A stretch of DNA of 14,101 bases, taken from Gammaproteobacteria bacterium. GTDB taxonomy: Bacteria > Pseudomonadota > Gammaproteobacteria > Cardiobacteriales > Wohlfahrtiimonadaceae. Below are positions 7,552 through 14,101 of the stretch, in pieces. The position numbers and the translations under genes are program-made. Each line of letters starts with the position of its first letter. The first letter of the stretch is position 1. Location: positions 1-14,101 of the forward strand of contig BHEQ01000023.1 of NCBI GenBank assembly GCA_003864535.1, written 5' to 3'. Under the pieces are notes generated by a model. The model was not told the DNA's origin and made no database searches. It worked only from the letters and a program-made list of their open reading frames with translations.

Positions 7552-9612
7552 TTAGTTACGTTTTTTAGCTTTAGAACGCGAGGTTCTAGACTCACCAACA
7601 AGTGCATCAAAAGTAAAAATAATCGCCATCATTACGATGATCAAAATCGAACCATATGCAATTGCGATTCCATAATCACCATCTTCAACCCGATTTAAAA
7701 TATAGGCGGTGGCAACGCGTGTATCTGCCGTTACTAAAAAAACTATCGCACTTACAGTTGTCATTGAGCGCACAAAACTAGTTACTAGCGCAGATAATAA
7801 GGCTGGGCGTAATAAAGGTAATACTACAAATAACAAAGTCTTAAAAGAATTGCCACGTAAAGATAGCGAGGCCTCATCTAATGATTTATCAATTTGCCCA
7901 AGTCCCGCAATGGCTGAGCGCATTCCTATCGGCATATTGCGCATTACCATAGAAATAACGATAATAGCTGCGGTACTTGTTAAATAAATAGGCGCGGTAT
8001 TAAATGCCATTAAATAGGAAATACCCGCAACTGTGCCTGGCACTGCAAAGCACAGGAGGGTTAAAAATTCTAAGGTTTTTTTGCCTTTAAAGTTCTTGCG
8101 CACAACAACATAGGCGATAAGAACCCCAAAAAATGCGGTGATCGGTGCGGCAATTGCGGCAAAAGTAAGTGTTGAGATTAATGAGGGCCATGCGCCGCTG
8201 CTAAAGCCATTTCCAAATAAATAGGCATAATGTTTTAAGGTTAAACTATAATCAACGCCCCAATTTACCGTAAATGATCCAAAGAAAATACTCCCATATA
8301 ACATAATGTTAAATAATGCCCAAGCACAAAACACTACACTAATAATCTTGATTAAACTCTTAGGTAAGCTTTGAACATCACCACGATATGCTTTGCCTGA
8401 AACGGTTACAAATGAGCGTTGCCCAATCCATAAATATTGGATGATAAATACGCATAAGGAAAATACAAGTAACATCACCCCTAAAGTACTCGCAGAGGCG
8501 TAATCCAATTGTGAACCTGCAATGTAAAAATAAATTTGCGTTGCAAGCACATCATAACTTCCTCCCAACACAAGCGGATTACTAAAATCTGCCAAAGATT
8601 GTACAAAGACAATCAAAAAAGCATTGGCAAGAGCGGGTCTTAATAAAGGTAAAATAATTTGGAAAAATGTTTGATAAGGTGAGCCGCGCAGCGTGTAAGA
8701 TGCCTCTTCAATAGATGGATGTATCGATTTTAACGCGCCTTCTAAAAACATAAATGCCATTGGAGTAAAGGCTAAAACTTGCGCCAGCCAAATACCTGTA
8801 AAACCATAAAGCCAATTGATTGTCTCAAGCCCAAAATTAGCGACCATCCATTGGGTCACATAACCTGAACGCCCAAGCATTAATGTAACGCCTAAGCCTA
8901 CAACAAATGGCGGCGTAACAATCGGTAAAATCGAGAAAATACGCCCTAAAATAACAGTTTTAACGGCAACTCTTGTGGTATATAGCGCAAAACACAATCC
9001 TAAAATAGTGGCAGTTAAAGCAACTGAGCTTCCCACTAATAATGAGTTTTTAACGATTCTTAAAACATGAGATTGACTTAATATTTCAAATGCTTGAAAA
9101 GGATAAAAAACATCATCTTTATACAGCATCGGCACAAAAATGGAGATGGTAGGATAGACGATAAATATGCCAATTAAGCAACAAATAGCCAATAAACTTG
9201 CCACAATAAACCAATCACCTTGCATTACCTTAAGTTTAGCCAAACCTTGCGAGATGATTAATCCTTGCGCGATAAATAGGCTAATACTGGCATAACCTAG
9301 GCCTTGATTAGTTATTTTTGCGGAGATTAAAATAATTCCTACCGCTATAATATGTGTATAAATATCAAAGCGGATACGTAAAAAAGCATCATTTATAAAA
9401 TAACGGAAGAACATGAGGCTACAAGGCAAACTAAACCAAAGCCAACTAATGTTGCGCGATCTATAGCCAAATGCCGCTAAAATCTCTTCTTTAGATGATT
9501 CTGAAAAACCATAACTTAAGGTTAATGCAGGTAATATTAAAAAAGAAATTATAACTACGCTTAAACAAATGATAGCAAGAGGCTCTAAGCGTATTTTATG
9601 TATGATAGTCAT
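7552..9612 (-). CDS. afuB: ABC importer permease AfuB (fused double permease)
   Basis: This is an inner-membrane protein of 686 residues forming the whole translocation channel in one chain. It has two binding-protein-dependent permease domains, each with an EAA loop that docks on AfuC: EEASYTLRG ... LPLLRPAL (302-328) and DEASLSLRG ... LPLLRPAL (579-605). About four extra N-terminal membrane segments (residues 10-160) precede the first domain. This length and layout match AfuB of Actinobacillus pleuropneumoniae and differ from the shorter FbpB/HitB permeases of about 500 residues. The start ATG has only a weak AGG upstream. An overlapping out-of-frame ATG precedes it, so the exact initiation is less certain than for its neighbours. 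It lies 52 nt after afuA and 70 nt before afuC, in one operon. Confidence 0.92.
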   Translation of the reverse strand: MTIIHKIRLEPLAIICLSVVIISFLILPALTLSYGFSESSKEEILAAFGYRSRNISWLWFSLPCSLMFFRYFINDAFLRIRFDIYTHIIAVGIILISAKITNQGLGYASISLFIAQGLIISQGLAKLKVMQGDWFIVASLLAICCLIGIFIVYPTISIFVPMLYKDDVFYPFQAFEILSQSHVLRIVKNSLLVGSSVALTATILGLCFALYTTRVAVKTVILGRIFSILPIVTPPFVVGLGVTLMLGRSGYVTQWMVANFGLETINWLYGFTGIWLAQVLAFTPMAFMFLEGALKSIHPSIEEASYTLRGSPYQTFFQIILPLLRPALANAFLIVFVQSLADFSNPLVLGGSYDVLATQIYFYIAGSQLDYASASTLGVMLLVFSLCVFIIQYLWIGQRSFVTVSGKAYRGDVQSLPKSLIKIISVVFCAWALFNIMLYGSIFFGSFTVNWGVDYSLTLKHYAYLFGNGFSSGAWPSLISTLTFAAIAAPITAFFGVLIAYVVVRKNFKGKKTLEFLTLLCFAVPGTVAGISYLMAFNTAPIYLTSTAAIIVISMVMRNMPIGMRSAIAGLGQIDKSLDEASLSLRGNSFKTLLFVVLPLLRPALLSALVTSFVRSMTTVSAIVFLVTADTRVATAYILNRVEDGDYGIAIAYGSILIIVMMAIIFTFDALVGESRTSRSKAKKRN

Positions 9613-9664
9613 TGCGCATACCTATAGCTTTAAATTACGAGCACAAATAGATGTGCCCTTAGGA

Positions 9665-10699
9665 TTATTTTGCTAATTTGACTTCATTAAGCCAGCGATT
9701 AATTAATCTCTTCCGAATTTCAGTGCCCCCATAAATATCCATATCATAATTAATAAGATTAATATTATTAGGATTAAGTGCAACTGGGGATTGCTCTGCC
9801 GTTGTATTTGTTAGAATTTGATATGACTTACCTAATTTCCAAGTAGTTTCCTGACCTTCTTTTGATAGGACAAAATCAGTGAATAATTTTGCATTTTCTA
9901 AATTACGCGCATTTTTAATGATACTAACCCCACCTAATTCATAACCTGTGCCTTCACACGGTGCAATTAATTCAATCGGTGCGCCATTTTCTAACTCAAG
10001 GCTATAGTCATGCAAGAAACCAATACCTATCATACTTTCGCCACGCGCGGTATTGCGTGAAGGTGTGATTCCTGATTTTGTATATTGGGATATATTTTTA
10101 TTAAGCTCTTTAAAGTAAGTAAATGCATCTTCTTCACCCCAAAGTTGCACAAAGGTTGCAATGGCTGTGTAGGCTGTGCCTGAGCTTTGTGGATCAGCTA
10201 TTTGAATTTCATCTTTAAATTCAGGTTTAATCAAATCTTTCCAGCATTTTGGGGTTTCAATCCCTTTTTCTTTAAGGCGTTTGGTATTTACTCCAAAGCC
10301 TAATATTCCCATATAAACAACTGAGCTATAATTACCTTTTATTTTAGCTGGATCTCTAAATTTATCAATAATTTGCTCAAGATTAGGTGATTTATAAGCC
10401 GAAAGTAATCCCATTTCACCAGCTTGAGAATGGGGATCAAGCGTGCCACCATACCAAACATCAGCTTGAGGATTATTTTTTTCAGCATCAATTTTAGCCA
10501 TAGTTGCGCCAGAACCATTACGGATAAAAGATGTTTTAACTTCATATTTTTTACCAAATGCAGTAATGACCGCCTCACACATCTCATTACTTGCGGAGCA
10601 ATAAACAATTAAACGCCCAGCAGCTTTGGCACTTGTACTAATCAAACAAACACTTAAAATGCTAGAGATTAATGTAATTTTAGATTTTAGAGTAATCAT
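9665..10699 (-). CDS. afuA: ABC importer periplasmic binding protein AfuA, probably sugar-phosphate specific
   Basis: This is a 344-residue periplasmic binding protein with a signal peptide of about 26 residues (SAKA cleavage region). The fold is the ferric-binding-protein cluster: LIVYCSASNE (30-39), ADVWYGGTLDPH (79-90), LGFGVNTKRL (133-142), PQSSGTAYTAIA (170-181). FbpA-type iron sites use a C-terminal Tyr pair, absent here. Instead there are His230-Asp231 (FLHDY) and CEGTGYE (248-254). As I recall, A. pleuropneumoniae AfuA binds hexose and heptose phosphates through a His-Asp pair and a Glu at mature positions near 205, 206 and 229; an offset of 25 residues maps these to His230, Asp231 and Glu254. 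So glucose-6-P or fructose-6-P type ligands are likely, despite the common 'iron(III)' label. AAGGA lies 7 nt before the ATG. Confidence 0.92.
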   Translation of the reverse strand: MITLKSKITLISSILSVCLISTSAKAAGRLIVYCSASNEMCEAVITAFGKKYEVKTSFIRNGSGATMAKIDAEKNNPQADVWYGGTLDPHSQAGEMGLLSAYKSPNLEQIIDKFRDPAKIKGNYSSVVYMGILGFGVNTKRLKEKGIETPKCWKDLIKPEFKDEIQIADPQSSGTAYTAIATFVQLWGEEDAFTYFKELNKNISQYTKSGITPSRNTARGESMIGIGFLHDYSLELENGAPIELIAPCEGTGYELGGVSIIKNARNLENAKLFTDFVLSKEGQETTWKLGKSYQILTNTTAEQSPVALNPNNINLINYDMDIYGGTEIRKRLINRWLNEVKLAK

Positions 10700-10757
10700 A
10701 ATATTATCCTTATTTTATTTAAATTATGTTCTGAAACCACACAAATACTACAATAAA

Positions 10758-10763
10758 ATTATA
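10758..10763 (-). promoter_or_regulatory. Possible -10 element of the afuABC promoter
   Basis: On the minus strand this reads TATAAT, about 58 nt upstream of the afuA start and inside the 178-nt gap after the BioC-like gene. No good -35 hexamer occurs at 16-18 nt, so a factor-dependent promoter is possible. No convincing Fur or CRP site was found beside it. Confidence 0.3.
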
Positions 10764-10877
10764 AGTAAAACCTAGTTATTTATGATTAATATTAATTGAG
10801 ATAAGTGAGAAGGGAGCTAATACAAAAGCAGTGCGCACAGGCTATAACGCTGCAATTGCCTTTTTATTTTAAAATAT

Positions 10878-11639
10878 TTATGCTTTTTTTAAGTCTTTAA
10901 TAGAGAAATAAGCTACTCCATTTTCGGCTTTAGTTGCGATAAATTCAGGCATTTTTGCAGACCCATAAATGATCTCAAACTCGACACTGTAGAGTCCTGT
11001 TTGCTCATTAAAATGGGTTTGCTTCATTTCATCCTCCCAATTTTTAAACCATCTTGCTGTTCTAAGACCTTTAAAGTCAGTAAAAGGACGCACTCCCGTA
11101 ATCCTAATATCATCTAATAAAGTTTGCAGATTAGTATAAGTTAGCGTTATTTTCTCAATATGCATGACTGTTTCAATAAATCCTGCAGCATGAAGCGCAT
11201 TTCCAAGCGCTTTAATTTCAGGAAAGATATTAATTTGCATTGCATTTTGTGCAAATACTAACGACTCTAAACTTCCAAATCCGATTGCAGTAATCATCAA
11301 ATGTGCATCAGGTTTTAGGGAATGCCAGCATAGATTAATCACTGCGCCAATATCATCCTCATCTTGCAAACATAAATTAGAGATTAATAAATCAGCATTA
11401 TGCGGCTTTAATAAGTTTGCATCTGCTATGGTAAAAATTTCTTGAATATTTGCGGCAAGATACTGTGCTTGCAGCCGTGTTGTTAAATAGCTATCACGCG
11501 CCAAAAGATTAATAATATGTGCAGGAGTTAAAGCACCATCACTTAAATAATCAATGCAACGATCTGCTATTTCATGCTGTAACACTGCATGTTGTGAATA
11601 TGTTTGATTAAGATAGAGTTGGTTTCTAGATTTTTTCAT
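10878..11639 (-). CDS. BioC-like protein with degenerate SAM-binding region
   Basis: This 253-residue protein carries the outer framework of BioC (malonyl-ACP O-methyltransferase, biotin synthesis), closest to the betaproteobacterial form. The N-terminal YSQHAVLQHEIADRCIDYL (14-32) matches BioC's Y-x-x-H-A-x-L-Q helix. ADLLISNLCLQ (82-92) matches its DLVFSNLALQW. SLKPDAHLMITAIGFGSLESL (107-127) matches the RVLKPGG ... TLGPDTL block. LTYTNLQTLLDDIRITGV (166-183) and VEFEIIYGSAKMPE (219-232) match the C-terminal half. The SAM-binding motif I (usually LDLGCGTG) is replaced by IINLLARDS (42-50). The stretch to the SNL motif is about 20-25 residues shorter than usual and lacks the acidic ribose-binding segment. 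It may be inactive, non-methylating or decaying. No Shine-Dalgarno precedes the ATG; a tandem repeat lies there instead. Confidence 0.7.
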   Translation of the reverse strand: MKKSRNQLYLNQTYSQHAVLQHEIADRCIDYLSDGALTPAHIINLLARDSYLTTRLQAQYLAANIQEIFTIADANLLKPHNADLLISNLCLQDEDDIGAVINLCWHSLKPDAHLMITAIGFGSLESLVFAQNAMQINIFPEIKALGNALHAAGFIETVMHIEKITLTYTNLQTLLDDIRITGVRPFTDFKGLRTARWFKNWEDEMKQTHFNEQTGLYSVEFEIIYGSAKMPEFIATKAENGVAYFSIKDLKKA

Positions 11640-11640
11640 G

Positions 11641-11718
11641 TTTATTTTAATATTTATCTTTAATGTTTACTTTTAATATCTATTTTTAATATTAATTTTT
11701 AATATTAACTTTTAAGAT
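11641..11718. repeat. Six-copy 13-bp tandem repeat
   Basis: Six consecutive 13-bp units fill the gap between two minus-strand genes: tttattttaatat, ttatctttaatgt, ttacttttaatat, ctatttttaatat, taatttttaatat, taacttttaagat. The plus-strand consensus is about TTAYTTTTAATAT. The array begins 1 nt from the start codon of the BioC-like gene and runs into the stop codon and last codon of the upstream membrane-protein gene. It occupies the place where the downstream gene's ribosome site should be. Confidence 0.85.
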
Positions 11719-12107
11719 CTTTTAGGAAGATTGATTACGAAGCTATTGTCATATTCAACATCTTCCCAGCTATCTTTTTGGATTTTGATTAAGCTCATGA
11801 TAGATGGAATAATCCAACAAATAGCGGCGCATCCCCAAAATATTAACCAATCTTTAAGTGCGCCCATAGGGATAAATGTACCAACGGGAATGATAAACCC
11901 CATCACGCCATAAAAACGGTACGTAGACGCTTGAATATATTTACCAACTTTAGGATTAGGATGATAACGTGTCATCGCATACACCAAGATAGCACCTCCG
12001 AACCAGAAAATTAAAAATGGAATAGGTACGCATACCGCAATTAAAGTCCCTATATCCATCCATCTCGCATTTGCTCGAGCTTCAGCACCTGTAACAGTTT
12101 TTTTCAT
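11712..12107 (-). CDS. Small predicted membrane protein, function unknown
   Basis: This 131-residue protein is not assigned to a family. After a polar N-terminus (KKTVTGAEARANARWMDIG) there are three hydrophobic segments at about 17-44, 65-84 and 86-108. A conserved-looking loop RYHPNPKVGKYIQASTYRFY (47-66) lies between the first and second. The C-terminal tail is charged (KIQKDSWEDVEYDN). The start is well supported: AAGGA lies 9 nt before the ATG. It is probably the first gene of a unit with the BioC-like gene, separated by the 13-bp repeat array, and is divergent from focA across 168 nt. It could be a small inner-membrane accessory protein; nothing visible points to a substrate or reaction. 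Confidence 0.75.
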   Translation of the reverse strand: MKKTVTGAEARANARWMDIGTLIAVCVPIPFLIFWFGGAILVYAMTRYHPNPKVGKYIQASTYRFYGVMGFIIPVGTFIPMGALKDWLIFWGCAAICWIIPSIMSLIKIQKDSWEDVEYDNSFVINLPKRS

Positions 12108-12263
12108 TATTTTTTATCCTTAATCGTAGTTTTAATTCAGTTTACCCATAGCAAAGTATAACTCTTGAGCACTTTAAAATAAAGAAAACTCACTTTTTTG
12201 GGAAAAACACGACATTAATCAATAATAAAATAAAAATTACTTATAAAATGCGCAAGCTTCAAA

Positions 12264-12268
12264 AGGAG
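12264..12268 (+). promoter_or_regulatory. Shine-Dalgarno AGGAG deciding the focA start
   Basis: AGGAG is 7 nt before an in-frame TTG (12276) and 28 nt before the first in-frame ATG (12297). A TTG start is therefore favoured. The same site could also serve an out-of-frame ATG at 12280, which opens a 4-codon frame ending at 12294. Confidence 0.6.
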
Positions 12269-12275
12269 CATAAAC

Positions 12276-13130
12276 TTGCATGAGAAAATATTAATTATGA
12301 TATCAAATACACCGCCACAAATGAGCAAAATTGCTGCTGACACAGCATTTTATAAGGCAACCACCTCTTATCCTAAAATGTTTGCCTTAGCTATTGTTGG
12401 TGGCGTTAGTATAAGTATTGCTTTTGCATTTTGTATTACCGCATCAATTGGTAGTCTAGCTTATGGTTCAACTAAAGTTCTTGGGGGAGTTGTCTTTTCT
12501 TTAGGGCTAATTTTATGTGTTATTTTGGGGGCTGAGCTCTTTACCTCCTCTGTGCTCTCAGTTATTTCACGCGTGAGCAAAAAAATTGATACACCTAAGA
12601 TGCTAAAGCATTGGAGCGTTGTATATTGTGGTAATTTTGTTGGGGCATTATTCTTCGTTCTTTTGATCTTTGTCGGAAAATCCTATTTATTAGCCGATGG
12701 TCAATGGGGACTTTATGTCTTAAAAATGGCGCAACACAAATTAAGTCATAATTTTATGCAGGCACTTGTTTTAGGTATTTTAGCTAACCTTATGGTGTGC
12801 GTGGCAGTGTGGATGAGTTACGCTGGCAAAACGCTTACAGATAAAATACTAGTGATGATTTTACCTGTCGCGATGTTTGTCGCTTTAGGTTTTGAGCATA
12901 GTATCGCTAATATGTTCTTAATCCCTATGGCAATAGCGATCCAATATTTCGCTGAGCCTGAATTTTGGATAATTATTAACATATCTCCAGAGCAATTTAG
13001 TGAGCTTACTATGCTTGATTTTATTACCAAGAACTTAATTCCAGTAACTATTGGGAATATTATTGGCGGTGCTGTTTTTATAGGATTAACATTTTGGGCA
13101 ATATTTTTAAATAAAAGTAATGTAAAATAA
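12276..13130 (+). CDS. focA: Formate channel FocA
   Basis: FocA is a pentameric inner-membrane formate/nitrite-family channel that exports the formate made by pyruvate formate-lyase and can re-import it at low pH. The 284-residue product is very close to E. coli FocA (285). It has GAELFTSSVL (85-94; Thr90 corresponds to gate residue Thr91), GQWGL (142-146), LGILANLMVCVAVWMSYAG (166-184), GFEHSIANMF (205-214; His208 corresponds to the pore His209) and NLIPVTIGNIIGGAV near the end. Six membrane segments are expected. The TTG start at 12276 restores the usual N-terminal helix and sits 7 nt after AGGAG; the alternative ATG at 12297 would give 277 residues. pflB follows after 286 nt in the order typical of focA-pflB. 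Anaerobic control is expected from the family, but no clear FNR box was found. Confidence 0.95.
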   Translation: MHEKILIMISNTPPQMSKIAADTAFYKATTSYPKMFALAIVGGVSISIAFAFCITASIGSLAYGSTKVLGGVVFSLGLILCVILGAELFTSSVLSVISRVSKKIDTPKMLKHWSVVYCGNFVGALFFVLLIFVGKSYLLADGQWGLYVLKMAQHKLSHNFMQALVLGILANLMVCVAVWMSYAGKTLTDKILVMILPVAMFVALGFEHSIANMFLIPMAIAIQYFAEPEFWIIINISPEQFSELTMLDFITKNLIPVTIGNIIGGAVFIGLTFWAIFLNKSNVK

Positions 13131-13220
13131 AGTACTGTAAAAATAGGAATAATATTTTAGACACAAAATTTAAATGAATTTGCTGATGATATAGGCTTTA
13201 AAACACAAAAAATAGACGCA

Positions 13221-13237
13221 TAATGATGATATCATTA
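13221..13237. promoter_or_regulatory. 17-bp palindrome in the focA-pflB gap, possible operator
   Basis: TAATGAT and ATCATTA form perfect 7-bp arms around GAT. It lies about 90 bp after focA and 180 bp before pflB, where extra pflB promoters occur in E. coli. It does not fit the FNR consensus TTGAT-N4-ATCAA. The regulator is unknown. Confidence 0.35.
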
Positions 13238-13359
13238 CACAGTCAAGCTGGTTATTTTTTATAGGTACTCCTATTAATAAAATGCTAATTTGATTTTGTG
13301 ATTACTCTGATGACGAGATATTTATTTTAGTACAACTTTAATTTATCCCTCAACTTACA

Positions 13360-13392
13360 CTTAACATATTGAGAAAACCCCAATAAGTTAAG
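13360..13392. repeat. Stem-loop just upstream of pflB
   Basis: The arms CTTAACATATTG (13360-13371) and CAATAAGTTAAG (13381-13392) pair at 11 of 12 positions around a 9-nt loop (AGAAAACCC). The structure ends 12 nt before the Shine-Dalgarno and 24 nt before the pflB ATG. It could be a leader structure that protects or modulates the pflB message, or a DNA operator. There is no T-run, so it is not a terminator. Confidence 0.5.
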
Positions 13393-13416
13393 AATACCTT
13401 AGATAAGGAAATAAAA

Positions 13417-14101
13417 ATGACACAACAAACCTCAGCATGGATCAATTTTAAAGGTAGCAACTGGCACGATACGGTTGATGTTCGCGAGTTTATCAACCAA
13501 AACATCACTCCTTATGAAAGTGATGAGTCATTTCTAGCAGGTGCAACAGATGCTACAAATACTCTTTGGGAGAAAGTATCAGCTGGCATAAAAATAGAAA
13601 ATCAAACACATGCGCCGCTTGATTTTGATATTGATAATCCCTCCACGATAACATCCCATAAACCAGGTTATATCGACCAAGCTCTTGAGAAAATAGTTGG
13701 TCTCCAAACAGATGCAATTCTTAAACGTGCGATTATGCCAAATGGTGGCGTACGTATGGTTGAAAGCTCAGCTAAAGCTTATAATAAAACCCTTGATCCT
13801 ATGGTTTCTAAAATCTATTCAGATTATCGTAAAACTCATAACCAAGCTGTATTTGATATTTATACCCCAGACATTATTAATTGCCGCAAATCAGGCGTAT
13901 TAACAGGCTTACCAGATGCTTACGGACGTGGGCGGATTATTGGTGATTATCGCCGTGTTGCATTATATGGTGTTGATTTTCTAATGAAAGATAAGATCTC
14001 TCAATTTAAATCTTTACAACATAAAATGGAAATTGGTGAAGATTTAGAAGCGACAATGCGTTTGCGCGAAGAGATTAGCGAGCAACACCGTGCCCTTGGA
14101 C
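13417..14101 (+). CDS. pflB: Pyruvate formate-lyase PflB, 5' part (cut by the window end)
   Basis: PflB is the cytoplasmic glycyl-radical enzyme of anaerobic metabolism, converting pyruvate and CoA to acetyl-CoA and formate. The first 228 residues (of about 760) are in the window and align closely with E. coli PflB: TPYESDESFLAGAT (31-44), GLQTDAILKRAIMPNGG (95-111), YRKTHNQAVFDIYTPDI (137-153), CRKSGVLTGLPDAYGRGRI (156-174) and LREEISEQHRALG at the edge. The catalytic Cys pair and the radical Gly lie beyond the window, so activity cannot be judged here. The ATG at 13417 has AAGGA 7 nt upstream. It is preceded by focA, whose channel exports the formate product. The frame runs open through the last base. 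Confidence 0.96.
   Translation, partial: MTQQTSAWINFKGSNWHDTVDVREFINQNITPYESDESFLAGATDATNTLWEKVSAGIKIENQTHAPLDFDIDNPSTITSHKPGYIDQALEKIVGLQTDAILKRAIMPNGGVRMVESSAKAYNKTLDPMVSKIYSDYRKTHNQAVFDIYTPDIINCRKSGVLTGLPDAYGRGRIIGDYRRVALYGVDFLMKDKISQFKSLQHKMEIGEDLEATMRLREEISEQHRALG

Noticed and set aside
10339..10612. Frames of 89 and 62 codons overlapping afuA on both strands
   Set aside because: They are shadows of the afuA reading frame, which has a signal peptide, conserved binding-protein motifs and a good ribosome site.
10690..10711. Fur box overlapping the afuA start (GATAATATTATGATTA on the minus strand)
   Set aside because: The match stops after the first hexamer and the symmetry of a Fur site is missing; the AT-rich ribosome-site region explains it.
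11641..11718. Tandem 13-bp units as a CRISPR array
   Set aside because: The units are contiguous, far too short, and have no unique spacers; it is a minisatellite-type tandem repeat.
13281..13310. FNR-like box (TTGATTTTGTGATT) upstream of pflB
   Set aside because: Only the left half fits TTGAT-N4-ATCAA; the right half is TGATT, not ATCAA. The half site near 12215 before focA is also one-sided.
13697..13903. 68-codon frame inside pflB
   Set aside because: It is out of frame within a gene whose own frame matches PflB residue by residue.

Overview
The window is an AT-rich bacterial chromosome segment. It most resembles a fermentative, probably host-associated gammaproteobacterium. FocA and the start of PflB read much like the enterobacterial and pasteurellal proteins, MnmA is close to the E. 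coli enzyme, and the three-gene transporter with a double-length permease matches the Pasteurellaceae AfuABC type. The BioC-like protein instead recalls the betaproteobacterial form. I cannot name a family; Pasteurellales, Orbales and Cardiobacteriales are guesses.

Layout, left to right. (1) 1-1490, + strand: the 3' end of a Sel1-repeat gene, then mnmA (tRNA 2-thiouridylase) 9 nt later. (2) 1491-1822: a gene-free stretch with a terminator-like hairpin and a nested inverted repeat. (3) 1823-3175, + strand: an APC amine/amino-acid importer of the PuuP/PlaP type. (4) 3249-4094, - strand: a MurR/RpiR-family regulator (HTH plus SIS domain), convergent with the importer and divergent from the next gene across a palindrome-rich 354-nt region. 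(5) 4449-6086, + strand: an orphan DppA-like periplasmic binding protein with no permease or ATPase genes beside it. (6) 6336-10699, - strand: afuA-afuB-afuC, a complete ABC importer. (7) 10878-12107, - strand: a BioC-like protein with an eroded SAM-binding region and, upstream, a small unknown membrane protein; a six-copy 13-bp tandem repeat lies between them. (8) 12276-end, + strand: focA (formate channel) and the first 228 codons of pflB (pyruvate formate-lyase).

How the genes fit together (inference): the middle looks like a scavenging cluster. It has an amine/amino-acid importer, a dipeptide-type binding protein and a probable sugar-phosphate importer, with a phosphosugar-sensing regulator in between. 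The right edge is anaerobic mixed-acid fermentation (pyruvate to formate plus acetyl-CoA, and formate export). The left edge is translation housekeeping.

No mobile element, tRNA, rRNA or CRISPR array was seen. No clearly new multi-gene system is evident. The points most worth a second look are the 13-bp repeat array abutting the start of the BioC-like gene, that protein's lost SAM motif, the altered ligand-anchor position in the DppA-like protein, and structured non-coding DNA upstream of the importer, the binding protein and pflB. All comparisons with known proteins were made from memory, without alignment tools.
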